Shown: positions 1 to 8,685, numbered from the stretch's first letter. The stretch: DNA of 64,000 bases from Stenotrophomonas sp. ESTM1D_MKCIP4_1 (GCF_003086895.1 NZ_CP026004.1:1212721-1276720); one strand, 5' to 3'. Notes: generated from the letters alone by a model not told the origin. Numbers and translations are program-made.

Positions 1-379
1 GGCCATAGCGGCGGTCACGGCCGAGGTCGACCACCTCGGCCTGGTCCAGCTGCATCTGCGCCACCGGCGTGCGGCGGCGGTACAGGGTCGAGCGCACGTC
101 CAGTACATCGCCATCGAGGCTGACCCTGCGGCGGAAGAACGCCGTGCCCAGTCCGGCGCCGATCAGCACCAGCACGGCCAGGCTCCAGCCCGCGCTGCCC
201 CACAAGCGGAAGAACGGTGGGCTGAGGGTGATCTCCATCCACGGTGCCCCTGCCGGCGCGTGCTTCAGCTCGGCCCAGAGGGACAGAGCGAACACAAGCA
301 GCAACGGGCCGATAATCCACAGCACGCGCAGCGGCGAACTCTCGGCAACGTCGAACACGCGCGGATCGCTGCCGCTCAT
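1..379 (-). CDS. Membrane protein, 3' end cut by window edge
   Basis: The minus-strand frame opens with ATG at 379 and runs off the left edge of the window after about 126 codons. It shows two hydrophobic stretches, one near residues 16-36 (around WIIGPLLLVFALSLW) and one near 60-80 (around LAVLVLIGAGLGTAFF). A basic segment and a beta-rich tail follow. The start overlaps the stop of the upstream hydrolase gene by 4 bases (ATGA), so it is probably translationally coupled as the last visible gene of the SPFH operon. I do not recognise the family. It resembles small two-helix membrane proteins with a PH-like tail, but that is a guess. Confidence 0.7.
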   Translation of the reverse strand, partial: MSGSDPRVFDVAESSPLRVLWIIGPLLLVFALSLWAELKHAPAGAPWMEITLSPPFFRLWGSAGWSLAVLVLIGAGLGTAFFRRRVSLDGDVLDVRSTLYRRRTPVAQMQLDQAEVVDLGRDRRYG

Positions 380-1665
380 CGCTGCGCCTCCACCCAGCGC
401 GCCACATCGGCAATCAGGGTGGCGTCCACATGACCGGGCTGGTTGTACTCCTTCAGCGAACTGGGGCCGCTGCCGGCCACGCCGATATGGTTGAGGGCAG
501 GGTAGGCCTGCCACTGCACGTCCCTGCGATCGTTCAGTGCCTGCTTCCACAGCTGCCAGTCCGCATCGGGCACCTGGAAGTCGCGACCACCGTGCAGCAT
601 CAGCAGGGGCTTGTGCAGCGCCGCTGCGTCGGCACGTGCGTTGACCGCTTCGATGCTCTTCCAGAAGGTCTGCGGCACGCCCAGCGGCAGTTCGCTGGCG
701 GCGACCGGCGCACTGCCGCGCGCAGCGGCGATCTGCGCGTCGAGCGTGTCCAGGAAGACCTGTTCCTGTGCGCTGATGTCACCGTCCAGGCTGAGCAGGT
801 AGCGGTTCTGTTCGGGCAGCAGTTCCAGCAGGGTGCGTGCCGGGGCCGCCCACAGGATCGCGCCGCGAGCCTGTGGCCAGCGGCTGGCGATGCGCGGGGC
901 CAGCATGCCGCCCTGGCTGTGGCCGAGCACGAACACGCGGCGGCCATCGATGTGCGGGCTGGCCGCCAGCGCAGTCAGCGCGGCCACCGCGTCGTCGGTG
1001 GTTTCGTCATCGACAGTGAAGGTGCCGCTGCGGAAATCCTGCGGGCGGGCGAAGGTGCGCTTGTCGTAGCGCAGCACGGCGATGCCCTGCGCGGCCAGGC
1101 CGCGGGCGAGATCGAGGAACGGGCGGCTGCCACCGATGGTTTCGTCGCGGTCCTGTGGGCCCGAGCCATGCACCAGTGCCACGGCCGGGAACGGACCCTT
1201 GCCCTTGGGCAGGGTCAGCGTGCCCGGCAGGGCGCCGCGCGCCTGCGGCACGCTGAAATCCGTCTCGGTGTAGTTCGCGTCGGCCGGCGGCGGCGCGGCC
1301 TTGGCCGCTGGGGCGGGGCGCAGCATCAGGCCGGCGACCTTGTCCTGCGCATCCACCGCGACCTGCGCCACCACCGCGCCGCTGGCGAACTGCAGCGGCA
1401 CTTCCACCAGGTGCACGCCCTGCTGTTCGCTGCTGCGCGCGGTACCGCGCTGCTCCAGCGTTCCCAGCGATTGCCACAGCCCCTGCAGCCGCTCGGCCGG
1501 TACGGCCGCAGCCATCTGCGGGGTGAACATCGCTTCGGCCTCGGCAATGCGCCCGGCCTGCAGGTGGTCCAGCAGCTGCGTGGCGACCTGCTGCGGTTCG
1601 GCAGCCAGGGCGCCGCCGCTCAGGGCGGCCAGTGCGACGGCAAACAGGGTAGGGCGCAGGCGCAT
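376..1665 (-). CDS. Exported alpha/beta hydrolase with N-terminal DUF3887-like domain
   Basis: About 429 residues. A signal peptide (LFAVALAALSGGALA) is followed by a DUF3887-like helical domain (about residues 25-110), a Pro/Ala linker, and an alpha/beta hydrolase fold. The fold has an oxyanion-type motif (ALVHGSGPQDRDE), the nucleophile elbow GHSQGG and a late catalytic His in the ALNHIG region. This suggests a periplasmic serine esterase or peptidase of the dienelactone-hydrolase type; the substrate is unknown. I chose ATG at 1665 because an AGGAG lies 8 bases upstream. A GTG at 1671 would overlap the previous stop but would sit too close to that Shine-Dalgarno. It is the fourth gene of the SPFH operon. 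Confidence 0.85.
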   Translation of the reverse strand: MRLRPTLFAVALAALSGGALAAEPQQVATQLLDHLQAGRIAEAEAMFTPQMAAAVPAERLQGLWQSLGTLEQRGTARSSEQQGVHLVEVPLQFASGAVVAQVAVDAQDKVAGLMLRPAPAAKAAPPPADANYTETDFSVPQARGALPGTLTLPKGKGPFPAVALVHGSGPQDRDETIGGSRPFLDLARGLAAQGIAVLRYDKRTFARPQDFRSGTFTVDDETTDDAVAALTALAASPHIDGRRVFVLGHSQGGMLAPRIASRWPQARGAILWAAPARTLLELLPEQNRYLLSLDGDISAQEQVFLDTLDAQIAAARGSAPVAASELPLGVPQTFWKSIEAVNARADAAALHKPLLMLHGGRDFQVPDADWQLWKQALNDRRDVQWQAYPALNHIGVAGSGPSSLKEYNQPGHVDATLIADVARWVEAQR

Positions 1666-1667
1666 GG

Positions 1668-1847
1668 TCACAGCTCCTTCTTGAAGATCAGCATGGCCGG
1701 GCGCATCGGCGCCGGAATGATGATGTTGACCAGTTCCCAGCCGAGCTGGCCCTGGCGGCTCAGCTCAGCCTGGACCTCCTCCGGCTGGTGCACACCCATC
1801 CATGATGGTTTGACTTCGACAGTCAGGTAGCTCCAACGCTTGCTCAT
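1668..1847 (-). CDS. Small DUF4177-like protein
   Basis: A 59-residue protein with the layout of DUF4177: an N-terminal beta strand (WSYLTVEVK), a helix ending in [11 protein letters not shown], and a C-terminal strand (AMLIFKKEL). Proteins of this family are small alpha/beta domains of unknown function, often encoded near membrane proteins. Its ATG overlaps the stop of the Arc-like gene (ATGA), and its own stop lies only a few bases before the hydrolase start, so tight translational coupling is likely. Confidence 0.8.
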   Translation of the reverse strand: MSKRWSYLTVEVKPSWMGVHQPEEVQAELSRQGQLGWELVNIIIPAPMRPAMLIFKKEL

Positions 1848-2023
1848 TCCTTGTCCTCCGACGATGGCTTGGGTTTCGGCAGGCGTCCTGCCTTGCGCAG
1901 GGCGTCGCGCAGCACGTACTCGATCTGCGCGTTGAGGCTGCGCAACTCGTCGTCAGCCCAGCGCTGCGCGGCGGCCAGGACGTCGGCATTGATGCGCAGC
2001 GGGTAGGCTTTCTTCTCACTCAT
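1844..2023 (-). CDS. Arc-like ribbon-helix-helix DNA-binding protein
   Basis: A 59-residue protein that fits the Arc/MetJ ribbon-helix-helix fold. A short strand ([16 protein letters not shown]) precedes two helices ([19 protein letters not shown]) and a charged tail ([10 protein letters not shown]). The phrase [15 protein letters not shown] is typical of Arc-domain proteins. It lies between the SPFH gene and the DUF4177 gene and overlaps the latter by 4 bases. It may repress its own operon, possibly through the 17-bp dyad at 2978-2994; that link is inference. No toxin-like partner is evident, so I do not call it an antitoxin. Confidence 0.8.
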   Translation of the reverse strand: MSEKKAYPLRINADVLAAAQRWADDELRSLNAQIEYVLRDALRKAGRLPKPKPSSEDKE

Positions 2024-2065
2024 GCAAGCTCCTGGCGGGGCGCCGGGGCGCCCCGTTGCGAGGGT

Positions 2066-2947
2066 TCAGTACAGCGAACCAGCGTTGACGATCGGCTGGG
2101 TGCCACGGTCCGAGCACAGCACGGTCAGCAGGTTGCTGACCATGTGCGCCTTGCGTTCCTCATCCAGCTGCACCACGCCGTTCTTCTGCAGTTCGGCCAG
2201 CGCCATTTCCACCATGCCCACCGCACCGGCCACGATGCGGGTGCGCGCGGCGATCACCGCGTTGGCCTGCTGGCGCTGCAGCATGGCCTGGGCAATCTCG
2301 GCGGCGTAGGCCAGGTGGCTGATGCGCGCGTCGAGCACCTGCACGCCGGCATCGGCCAGGCGCTCGGCCAGTTCGTTCTTCAGGTGCAGGGAAATTTCGT
2401 TGGCGTGGCTGCGCAGCGCCAACTGGCCGTCCTCATGCTGGTCGTACGGGTAGCTGGTGGCCATCGCGCGCAGGGCCGATTCGGACTGGATGTGCACGAA
2501 GCTTTCGTAGTCGTCCACGTTGTAGACCGCCTCGGAGGCGTCGATCACCTGCCAGACGATCACCGCGGCGATCTCGATCGGGCTGCCGTCCAGCTCGTTC
2601 ACCTTCAGCTTGCCGCTCTCGAAATTGCGCACCCGCTGGCTGACCCGGCGCTTGCTGTAGAAGGGGTTGTTCCAGCGCAGGCCGTTGTCCTTGACGGTGC
2701 CCACGTACTTGCCGAACAGGCTCAGCACCGCCGCCTGGTTGGGCTGCACGGTGTACAGGCCGGCCAGCGCGAAAATGGCCAGCGCTGCGATCACGACCCC
2801 GCCGAACAGCATCAGCAGGTTCGGCGAGCCGGCGGTCGCCTTGGCCGCGACGCCGAGCACGAACAGCGCTCCGCCAGCCAGCGCGACCAGCAGGGCGCCA
2901 GCAAGCGTGCTCAAGCCGTTGAGGGAGGAAAGCGACTTCTCTTTCAT
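2066..2947 (-). CDS. SPFH/band-7 domain membrane protein
   Basis: 293 residues. Two hydrophobic segments occur at about residues 13-35 and 43-66. An SPFH (stomatin/prohibitin/flotillin) domain follows, with the motifs [34 protein letters not shown] and [18 protein letters not shown]. The C-terminal helix is acidic and mixed-charge. Such proteins form oligomeric scaffolds in the inner membrane and control partner proteases or transporters. It is the first gene of a five-gene minus-strand operon whose members nearly all overlap, and it is divergent from purT. The ATG at 2947 is preceded by AAGGACGT, a plausible Shine-Dalgarno. Confidence 0.9.
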   Translation of the reverse strand: MKEKSLSSLNGLSTLAGALLVALAGGALFVLGVAAKATAGSPNLLMLFGGVVIAALAIFALAGLYTVQPNQAAVLSLFGKYVGTVKDNGLRWNNPFYSKRRVSQRVRNFESGKLKVNELDGSPIEIAAVIVWQVIDASEAVYNVDDYESFVHIQSESALRAMATSYPYDQHEDGQLALRSHANEISLHLKNELAERLADAGVQVLDARISHLAYAAEIAQAMLQRQQANAVIAARTRIVAGAVGMVEMALAELQKNGVVQLDEERKAHMVSNLLTVLCSDRGTQPIVNAGSLY

Positions 2948-2977
2948 GGGAGTACGTCCTTGAGGGTTCGATAGGAA

Positions 2978-2994
2978 GATATCAAATTGATATC
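2978..2994. promoter_or_regulatory. 17-bp dyad GATATC-N5-GATATC between SPFH operon and purT
   Basis: Two copies of the palindrome GATATC are separated by AAATT, giving a nearly perfect inverted repeat 30-47 bases upstream of the SPFH start codon. This is the right place for an operator of the minus-strand operon. The Arc-like protein in that operon is an obvious candidate ligand, but nothing in the sequence proves it. Confidence 0.5.
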
Positions 2995-3078
2995 AGTCGG
3001 CAAGTGCCGTTCGTCGGCTGGCGCGGGCAGACCGGCTAGAATGCCCCCCCGCCTTCACATCGCTGCCGGACCCCCGCC

Positions 3079-4266
3079 ATGGCCAAGCTTGGAACCCCGT
3101 TGTCCCCCTCCGCCACCCGCGTCCTGCTGTTGGGCTCGGGCGAACTTGGCAAGGAAGTGGCCATCGAACTGCAGCGCCTCGGCGTGGAGGTGATCGCCGC
3201 CGACCGCTATGCCGATGCCCCGGCCATGCAGGTCGCGCACCGCGCGCACGTGATCGACATGCTTGACGCCATGGCGTTGCGCGCGCTGATCGCGCAGGAG
3301 CAGCCGCACCTGGTGGTGCCGGAAATCGAAGCCATCCACACCGAGACCCTGGTCCAGCTGGAACAGGAGCAGGGCCTGCGGGTGGTGCCGACCGCGCGCG
3401 CCGCGCGCCTGACCATGGACCGTGAAGGCATCCGCCGCCTGGCCGCCGAAACCCTGGGCCTGCCGACTTCGCCCTACCGCTTCGTCGACACCGAGGCCGA
3501 GTATCGCGCCGCCGTGGCGGCCATCGGCCTGCCGTGCGTGGTCAAGCCGGTGATGTCGTCCTCGGGCAAGGGCCAGAGCACCCTGCGCAGCGAGGCGGAC
3601 ATCGCCCCGGCGTGGGAATACGCGCAGACCGGCGGCCGTGCCGGTGCCGGCCGCTGCATCGTGGAAGGCTTCATCGACTTCGATTACGAGATCACCCTGC
3701 TGACCGTGCGCCATGCCGGTGGCACCTCGTTCTGCGCGCCGATCGGCCACCTGCAGAAGGATGGCGATTATCGCGAAAGCTGGCAGCCGCAGCCGATGTC
3801 CAGCGCTGCGCTGGCGCGCGCGGAAGAAATCTCGCGTGCGATCACCGATGACCTGGGTGGCTGGGGTCTGTTCGGCGTCGAGTTGTTCGTGAAGGGCGAC
3901 GAGGTGTGGTTCAGCGAAGTCTCTCCGCGCCCGCACGACACCGGCCTGGTGACCCTGGTGTCGCAGGAACTGAGCGAATTCGCCCTGCATGCACGCGCCA
4001 TCCTCGGCCTGCCGGTTCCGGTCATCCGCCAGAGCGGCCCGTCGGCCTCGTGCGCGCTGCTGGCGCATGGCGAAGGCGTGCCGTACTTCAACGACGTAGC
4101 CGCCGCGCTGCAGGTGCCGGACACCGCGGTGCGCCTGTTCGGCAAGCCGAGCGTGCACGGCCATCGCCGCGTGGGCGTGACCCTGGCGCGCGCGGAAACC
4201 ATCGAAGACGCGCGTGCGATCGCGCGTGATGCCGCCGACGCCATCGGCGTCGAACTGCGCCCGTAA
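3079..4266 (+). CDS. purT: Formate-dependent phosphoribosylglycinamide formyltransferase
   Basis: 395 residues, the usual PurT length. It catalyses ATP- and formate-dependent formylation of GAR in purine synthesis. The ATP-grasp architecture is clear: an N-terminal Rossmann-like segment ([21 protein letters not shown]), the substrate-loop motif [14 protein letters not shown], and the metal-binding end [14 protein letters not shown]. The gene stands alone on the plus strand and is divergent from the SPFH operon. ATG at 3079 gives the usual N-terminus ([19 protein letters not shown]). Confidence 0.97.
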   Translation: MAKLGTPLSPSATRVLLLGSGELGKEVAIELQRLGVEVIAADRYADAPAMQVAHRAHVIDMLDAMALRALIAQEQPHLVVPEIEAIHTETLVQLEQEQGLRVVPTARAARLTMDREGIRRLAAETLGLPTSPYRFVDTEAEYRAAVAAIGLPCVVKPVMSSSGKGQSTLRSEADIAPAWEYAQTGGRAGAGRCIVEGFIDFDYEITLLTVRHAGGTSFCAPIGHLQKDGDYRESWQPQPMSSAALARAEEISRAITDDLGGWGLFGVELFVKGDEVWFSEVSPRPHDTGLVTLVSQELSEFALHARAILGLPVPVIRQSGPSASCALLAHGEGVPYFNDVAAALQVPDTAVRLFGKPSVHGHRRVGVTLARAETIEDARAIARDAADAIGVELRP

Positions 4267-4274
4267 CTTCCCGG

Positions 4275-4298
4275 TGGGTACCGACCGTTGGTCGGTAC
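4275..4298. repeat. Short palindrome of the GTAC/GTAG type downstream of purT
   Basis: The inverted repeat GTACCGACC-GTT-GGTCGGTAC lies 12 bases after the purT stop. The same sequence recurs at 4585-4609, and a variant with GTGCCGACC recurs at 60377-60402. I group it with the GTAG/SMAG-type palindromes. At this place it could also stop transcription of purT, although no T-run follows. Confidence 0.75.
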
Positions 4299-4304
4299 TC
4301 TTCA

Positions 4305-4508
4305 CTAACTCTCACGCTGTCGCTGCACTTCCTTGTCGGCGGAATCCAGAATGCTCTCCACCAAGGATTCATCAATACTGAAGATATTCAGATCTGCATT
4401 GTCGGCATAGCGCTCACCGTGGGGGATTTCATAGCACTTCACGTAAAGGCGCTCTTCACCAGCAATTTTCAATATGGAGCTTGAGCAAGGCGGCAGGGCT
4501 GACATCAT
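4305..4508 (-). pseudogene. Small unrecognised ORF, probably a gene remnant
   Basis: A 67-codon minus-strand frame in an AT-richer patch. Its C-terminal 50 residues look protein-like (RLYVKCYEIPHGERYADNAD, FSIDESLVESILDSADKEV), but the first 15 do not. Starting upstream in another frame, an ATG opens MSVIAIVLEKDDVSPAALL and stops after 27 codons, close to where the good-looking part of this frame begins. One explanation is a single frameshift near 4430-4450 in a gene of about 80 codons. A 10-G run lies upstream at 4558-4567. I do not recognise the product. Confidence 0.35.
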
Positions 4509-4584
4509 CTTTTTCGAGAACGATGGCGATCACGGACATCAAAACGTCTCGGGCCAAGGGGGGGGGGCTGGTGCTGCATCCGCG

Positions 4585-4671
4585 GTAGGTACCGACCGTT
4601 GGTCGGTACGTTTTCCATGCAGTCGACTAACAGTCGACTCTACCCAGTCGACTCTACCCAGTCGGCTCTAC
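4585..4671. repeat. SMAG/GTAG cluster abutting a stop codon
   Basis: A GTAG-led GTACCGACC palindrome (4585-4609) is followed by AGTCGACT units repeated with CTACCC between them (about 4620-4671). The last unit reads, on the minus strand, GTAGAGCCGACTGGGTAGAG. The TAG of that GTAG is the stop codon of the neighbouring EEP-family gene. Confidence 0.75.
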
Positions 4672-5882
4672 TTCACGTCTACCCACACCAGGTGGTGGTC
4701 GCTGCCGTCGGCGATCTTCGCTTCCGGGCTTTCATTGGCCGGCCAGAAGATGCCACTGCCGATGTACTCGAAACCGGTCGAAGGCAGCACGTAATCCAGG
4801 CGCATCGTGCCGGACTTCGGGCCGAAATCGCCGGTGGCGTGGAACGGGGCACCCTTGCGCACGATGCCCTTGGCCGCATAGGCCAGGCTGGTCTGCTCGC
4901 CACCGACGCTGCGCGGGGTGGGGTAGCGCAGCACGCGCGGGTTCTCGATCAGGTTGACGATCGCATCGTGGCGGCCGTCGCCGTCCACCGGGTCGTTGTT
5001 CAGATCGCCGAAGATCACAAAGCGCGCATCCTGGGCCAGGCCGCCGCAGTGGCCCTGGTCATCACACAGCCACGGCTTGTCACCGGCCGAAAGGTACTCC
5101 TGCCACAGGCGCAGTTCGTCGTGGTTGCGTGCGGCGTTGCGCTTTTCCGGGCCGTCGAACACCGGCGGCGTCGGGTGCGAGACCAGCGCGTGCACTACGC
5201 CGGCCGGGGTCTTCACCGGCACGTCCCAATGCGACTTCGAGGACAGGCGCAGCTGCGACCACACCTGGTCGTTGTAGAAGCTCTTGCCGGTGCGCGGGTC
5301 CACCGGACGGATCGCGCCGGGCATCGTGCTCCACTTCAGCAGCTGGAAGCTGCGCACCTTGGCTTCGTCGATCGGGTAGCGCGACAGCACCAGCATGCCG
5401 TACTGGCCCGGGTGCAGGCCGTAGCCCCAGGCATCGTTGCCACGGCTGCGGCCTTCACCGCCGACCGTGCCGTTGCCGTCCAGGTCCAGGCCGCTGGGCA
5501 CGCCGGTATTGACCGGGGCCAGATAGCGGTAGGCGAAGTGCAGCGGCTTGCCGCCACCGGGCTGGGCCACTTCCAGATAGCGCTTCTGGAACAGGTCGGC
5601 CGCGCGGTGGGCGTCGTCGAAATCGAACTCATTCAGCAGCACCAGGTCCGGGCGCACCTGCTGCAGCACCGCGGCGATCTTGCGCGCGTGCTCGCTGTCG
5701 CCTTCCAGCTCCTTGATCAGGCCGCCGGCATCATCCGAGTACAGGGAGGTGTTGTAGGTGGCCAGACGCAGCGTCGAGGACGGCTTTTCGGTCATCGCAG
5801 GGGACTTGGCGAAGGCAGGGGCGCTGGCGCCGCAGAGCAGGGCCAGGGCGAGGATCAGGGGGTGGCGGCGGAGGATGTTCAT
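4668..5882 (-). CDS. Exported endonuclease/exonuclease/phosphatase-family protein
   Basis: 404 residues with a signal peptide (LILALALLCGASAPAFA) and the EEP fold. The motifs are RLATYNTSLY (strand 1, Asn), LVLLNEFDFDD (metal-binding Glu), FVIFGDLNNDPVDGDG (catalytic GDxNxxP) and a final SDHHLVWVD (SDH). It is a metal-dependent phosphodiesterase or phosphatase acting outside the cytoplasm; the substrate is unknown. The start at 5882 was chosen because it gives a complete signal peptide. It lies 37 bases after bpt on the same strand and may be co-transcribed. Confidence 0.88.
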   Translation of the reverse strand: MNILRRHPLILALALLCGASAPAFAKSPAMTEKPSSTLRLATYNTSLYSDDAGGLIKELEGDSEHARKIAAVLQQVRPDLVLLNEFDFDDAHRAADLFQKRYLEVAQPGGGKPLHFAYRYLAPVNTGVPSGLDLDGNGTVGGEGRSRGNDAWGYGLHPGQYGMLVLSRYPIDEAKVRSFQLLKWSTMPGAIRPVDPRTGKSFYNDQVWSQLRLSSKSHWDVPVKTPAGVVHALVSHPTPPVFDGPEKRNAARNHDELRLWQEYLSAGDKPWLCDDQGHCGGLAQDARFVIFGDLNNDPVDGDGRHDAIVNLIENPRVLRYPTPRSVGGEQTSLAYAAKGIVRKGAPFHATGDFGPKSGTMRLDYVLPSTGFEYIGSGIFWPANESPEAKIADGSDHHLVWVDVK

Positions 5883-5919
5883 GGCCGTATTGTGCACCCG
5901 GCCCGGTGTCAGCGGTTTG

Positions 5920-6675
5920 TCAGCGTCCGTCCAGTTCGCTGTCGAAATCATGCCAGCGGCGGCCGTCGTAGGCCTCCAGCGGGCGGTAGCGACGCTTGTA
6001 GTCCATCTTCTGGTGGTCGCGGATCCAGTAGCCCAGGTACACGTGCGGCAGCCCCTCGCGGCGGGCCCACTCGATCTGCTGCAGGATGGCGAAGGTGCCC
6101 AGCCCACGCGCGGCATGGTCCGGGTCGAAGAAGGTATAGACCGCCGACAGGCCGTGTTCGGTCACGTCGGTCACCGCTACCCCCAGCAGCTGGCTGGGCT
6201 GGCCGTCGTGGCCGGGCAGGCGCATTTCCAGAAAGCGGGTATGCGACCAGCTGCCGATGAGGAACTGCTCGAACTCGTGCATGCCGTGGTCATCCATGCC
6301 CCCGTTGGCGTGGCGATGGGTCAGGTAGCGGTGGTAGAGATCGAACAGATCCTGGCGCGGCATGGCCGCGGTGATGCGCACTTCCAGATCGGCATTGCGC
6401 GTGGCGCAGCGGCGCTGGCTGCGGTCGGCGGCGAAACGCGCCACCGGGATGCGTACGGCCACGCAGGCATGGCACTGCGCGCAGTGGGGGCGGTAGACCA
6501 GATCACCGCTGCGGCGGAAGCCCCAGCTCAGGGCCAGCGGGTACAGCCCGCCCAGGCGACGGTCCTGCGGATCGAGCACCAGATCGCGCGCAACCCGGTC
6601 CGACCAGTACCCGCAGGGGTGCTCGCCGGTCTGGAACAGCCTCAGTTCGTCGTCTCTGTCGCCGTGGATCGCCAT
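5920..6675 (-). CDS. bpt: Aspartate/glutamate leucyltransferase
   Basis: 251 residues. It transfers Leu from Leu-tRNA to proteins with N-terminal Asp or Glu, feeding the N-end rule pathway. Family marks are the N-terminal TGEHPCGYW, the Cys-rich [21 protein letters not shown] and [20 protein letters not shown]. The longer open frame extends upstream, but ATG at 6675 gives the normal length. It is divergent from the EF-hand gene. Confidence 0.95.
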   Translation of the reverse strand: MAIHGDRDDELRLFQTGEHPCGYWSDRVARDLVLDPQDRRLGGLYPLALSWGFRRSGDLVYRPHCAQCHACVAVRIPVARFAADRSQRRCATRNADLEVRITAAMPRQDLFDLYHRYLTHRHANGGMDDHGMHEFEQFLIGSWSHTRFLEMRLPGHDGQPSQLLGVAVTDVTEHGLSAVYTFFDPDHAARGLGTFAILQQIEWARREGLPHVYLGYWIRDHQKMDYKRRYRPLEAYDGRRWHDFDSELDGR

Positions 6676-6783
6676 GGGCACAGCATAGCCCCAGCGCGTC
6701 GCAATGGCCGCGACTGTCCGCCGGATGAACGTAACCGGGGCATGCGTCAACCGATGTCGCGGCCGGGCGTTGTTGTCTCCCGA

Positions 6784-6800
6784 GGGTGAAGTGTTCACCC
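6784..6800. promoter_or_regulatory. Perfect 7-bp dyad upstream of EF-hand gene
   Basis: GGGTGAA-GTG-TTCACCC is a perfect inverted repeat with a 3-base spacer, lying 30-46 bases upstream of the EF-hand start codon. Its position fits an operator or a leader hairpin. The binding protein is unknown. Confidence 0.45.
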
Positions 6801-6829
6801 CGACGCAATCCCATACCAGGAGTGACTCC

Positions 6830-7399
6830 ATGATCCGTACCCCCCTGCTGCTGGCCCTGCTGCTGGGCACCTCCGCCACCGGCATCGCGCTGGCCGCCGA
6901 TACCCCGGCCACGCCGAACTCCCCGGCGCAGCGTCATGCCAAGCTGGATGCCAATGGCGATGGCGTCATCGACCGCAGCGAAGCCGCTGCCAACCCGCGC
7001 CTGGCCGCGAAGTTCGACGAACTGGACAAGAACAAGGACGGCAAGCTGTCGCGTGACGAGCTGCCGCGCTGGAAGCATGGCCGTCGCGGTGGCGCCGGTG
7101 CCTGGATGGCCAAGCTGGACGTGAACAAGGACGGCCGCATCAGCCGCGAGGAGGCCAAGGCCGACCCGCGTCTGGCGGCGCGCTTCGACCAGCTGGACGT
7201 CAACAAGGACGGCTACCTGGACAAGGCCGACCGCGAGCTGCGCATGAAGCAGCACCGTGATGCGTGGTTCGCCGCAGCCGACACCAACAAGGACGGCCAG
7301 CTGAGCAAGGCCGAGTTCGATGCCGCCAAGGGTCCGATGCACGGTGGCCCGCGCCATGGCGGCCCGCGTGATGGCAATGCACCGAAGCCGCCGCGCTGA
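6830..7399 (+). CDS. Exported EF-hand calcium-binding protein
   Basis: 189 residues. A signal peptide ([17 protein letters not shown]) is followed by five EF-hand-type loops: [48 protein letters not shown] and [12 protein letters not shown]. The tail is rich in His, Gly and Pro. Each loop keeps the Dx[DN]xDG pattern, so calcium binding in the periplasm is likely; the partner is unknown. An AGGAG lies 6-10 bases before ATG 6830. A strong terminator follows. Confidence 0.93.
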   Translation: MIRTPLLLALLLGTSATGIALAADTPATPNSPAQRHAKLDANGDGVIDRSEAAANPRLAAKFDELDKNKDGKLSRDELPRWKHGRRGGAGAWMAKLDVNKDGRISREEAKADPRLAARFDQLDVNKDGYLDKADRELRMKQHRDAWFAAADTNKDGQLSKAEFDAAKGPMHGGPRHGGPRDGNAPKPPR

Positions 7400-7417
7400 A
7401 CCCCGCTGCTGTGAACA

Positions 7418-7454
7418 ACGACAACGCCGGCCTCGTGCCGGCGTTGTCGTTTCA
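7418..7454. terminator. Bidirectional terminator between EF-hand and sigma-factor genes
   Basis: A 13-bp stem (CGACAACGCCGGC with GCCGGCGTTGTCG) and a 5-base loop lie between two convergent genes. A short T-run sits on the plus side and the reverse complement has an equivalent context, so it probably ends both transcripts. Confidence 0.8.
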
Positions 7455-7458
7455 TTGA

Positions 7459-8685
7459 TCAGCCCTGCAGTTCCAGCCAGTGCAGGCCCATGATCGCCAG
7501 CAGCAGGACAACGCAGCAGCTGATGATCGCCGTTCGGCCGTACATGGATTCAAACACCCAGTTGCGCCCGGTACGTCCGCGCCGTGCATTGTCGCGGGCG
7601 ATCAACGGCGCCATGATCCGTTGCAGCGGCCCCAGGCACTGGTAGCTGACCACGCCCATGCCCAGCATCAGCGAGGAGGTCACCATCCACGTCGGTGCCT
7701 TCAGCATTTCACCGATCAGCACCGCCATGCAGATGCCCATCGCGGTGAGGGTGCTGTAGCGCACGAAGCGCATGATCTGCGCCTGCTCGGTGGGCGTTTC
7801 GGCGAAGCGCAGCAGGTACCGCCCGCCAAGGTAGCAGCCGACGAAGCCGCCGATCACCCCGCCGACCACGATGCCTGCGTTGAAGCCGTTGCCGACCAGT
7901 GGGCTTTCACCGATGGCCGCCGTCAGTGAGCCCAGCGCGGTGCCGCCAGCGGCACTGACGCCGCCCAGGCCCAGCTTGCTGCCGCCCACGCCCACGCCCA
8001 CCCCGGTGCCCAGCAGGATCGCCGCGCTGGCCGTACCCGGTGCAGCAATCAGCACCATCGACACGACCGTGGTTGCGAAGGCCGCGCTGGGTGCAGTGCT
8101 GCGGGCAAATTCGCCGAAACGCTGCAGCAGGCCATCGCGCACCTGCGCCCGCGCGCGTGACAGCCGTTTGCGCACGGCCGCATCGCTCAGGCCCAGCAGA
8201 TCGGCCACCTGCTGCGAACGCTGGCCCTCGCGGTAGTAGAGCAGCAGCACTTCGCGGCTGTCGCTGGGCAGGGCGGAGATGATGTCCTCGGCGGCCAGTT
8301 CTTCTTCCAGCCGTTGCAGGCGGTCGGCAGCGCCCGGCGCCGGGTCGGCCGCCATGCTGAGAGCCACGTCGGCGGCATCGCCGCTCAGGGGGCGGCCGCG
8401 CTGTGTGCGCAGCCAGTCGCGCGCCAGGTTGCGGGTGATCTGCCGCAGCCAGGGCAGGAAGCTGGTGGAGCTGCGCAGCTGGTGCAGCTGCTGCCAGCCT
8501 TTGACGAAGGCTTCCTGGGCGATGTCTTCGCTGGCCTGGCGGTCGCGGGTGATGGCCAGCGCGATGGCGGTGATCGTGTTCTGGCAGGCCAGCACGATGC
8601 GCCCATAGGCATGCTGGCAGCCATTGCTGGCGGCCGTCAGCTCGCGTTCCAGCGTTTCGTCGATGGTTGCAGCGAAGGTCGTCAT
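7459..8685 (-). CDS. ECF sigma factor fused to a C-terminal membrane domain
   Basis: 408 residues. Residues 1-190 are a sigma-70 ECF protein. Region 2 includes ASEDIAQEAFVKGWQQLHQL and SFLPWLRQITRNLARDWL; region 4 includes LPSDSREVLLLYYREGQRS and LLGLSDAAVRKRLSRARAQV. The remaining 200 residues hold hydrophobic, Gly-rich segments (TTVVSMVLIAAPGTASA, GIVVGGVIGGFVGCYLGG, TAMGICMAVLIGEML, AIISCCVVLLLAIMGL), so the protein should sit in the inner membrane. No separate anti-sigma gene is adjacent. A built-in membrane domain may replace it. Confidence 0.88.
   Translation of the reverse strand: MTTFAATIDETLERELTAASNGCQHAYGRIVLACQNTITAIALAITRDRQASEDIAQEAFVKGWQQLHQLRSSTSFLPWLRQITRNLARDWLRTQRGRPLSGDAADVALSMAADPAPGAADRLQRLEEELAAEDIISALPSDSREVLLLYYREGQRSQQVADLLGLSDAAVRKRLSRARAQVRDGLLQRFGEFARSTAPSAAFATTVVSMVLIAAPGTASAAILLGTGVGVGVGGSKLGLGGVSAAGGTALGSLTAAIGESPLVGNGFNAGIVVGGVIGGFVGCYLGGRYLLRFAETPTEQAQIMRFVRYSTLTAMGICMAVLIGEMLKAPTWMVTSSLMLGMGVVSYQCLGPLQRIMAPLIARDNARRGRTGRNWVFESMYGRTAIISCCVVLLLAIMGLHWLELQG

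Noticed and set aside
1844..2023. Toxin-antitoxin pair made of the Arc-like and DUF4177 genes
   Set aside because: DUF4177 proteins have no known toxic fold, and the two genes lie inside a larger membrane-protein operon.
4558..4567. A 10-G run as a phase-variation switch
   Set aside because: No convincing gene is switched by it: the frame through the run ends within 25 codons. It is kept only as a note on the neighbouring remnant.
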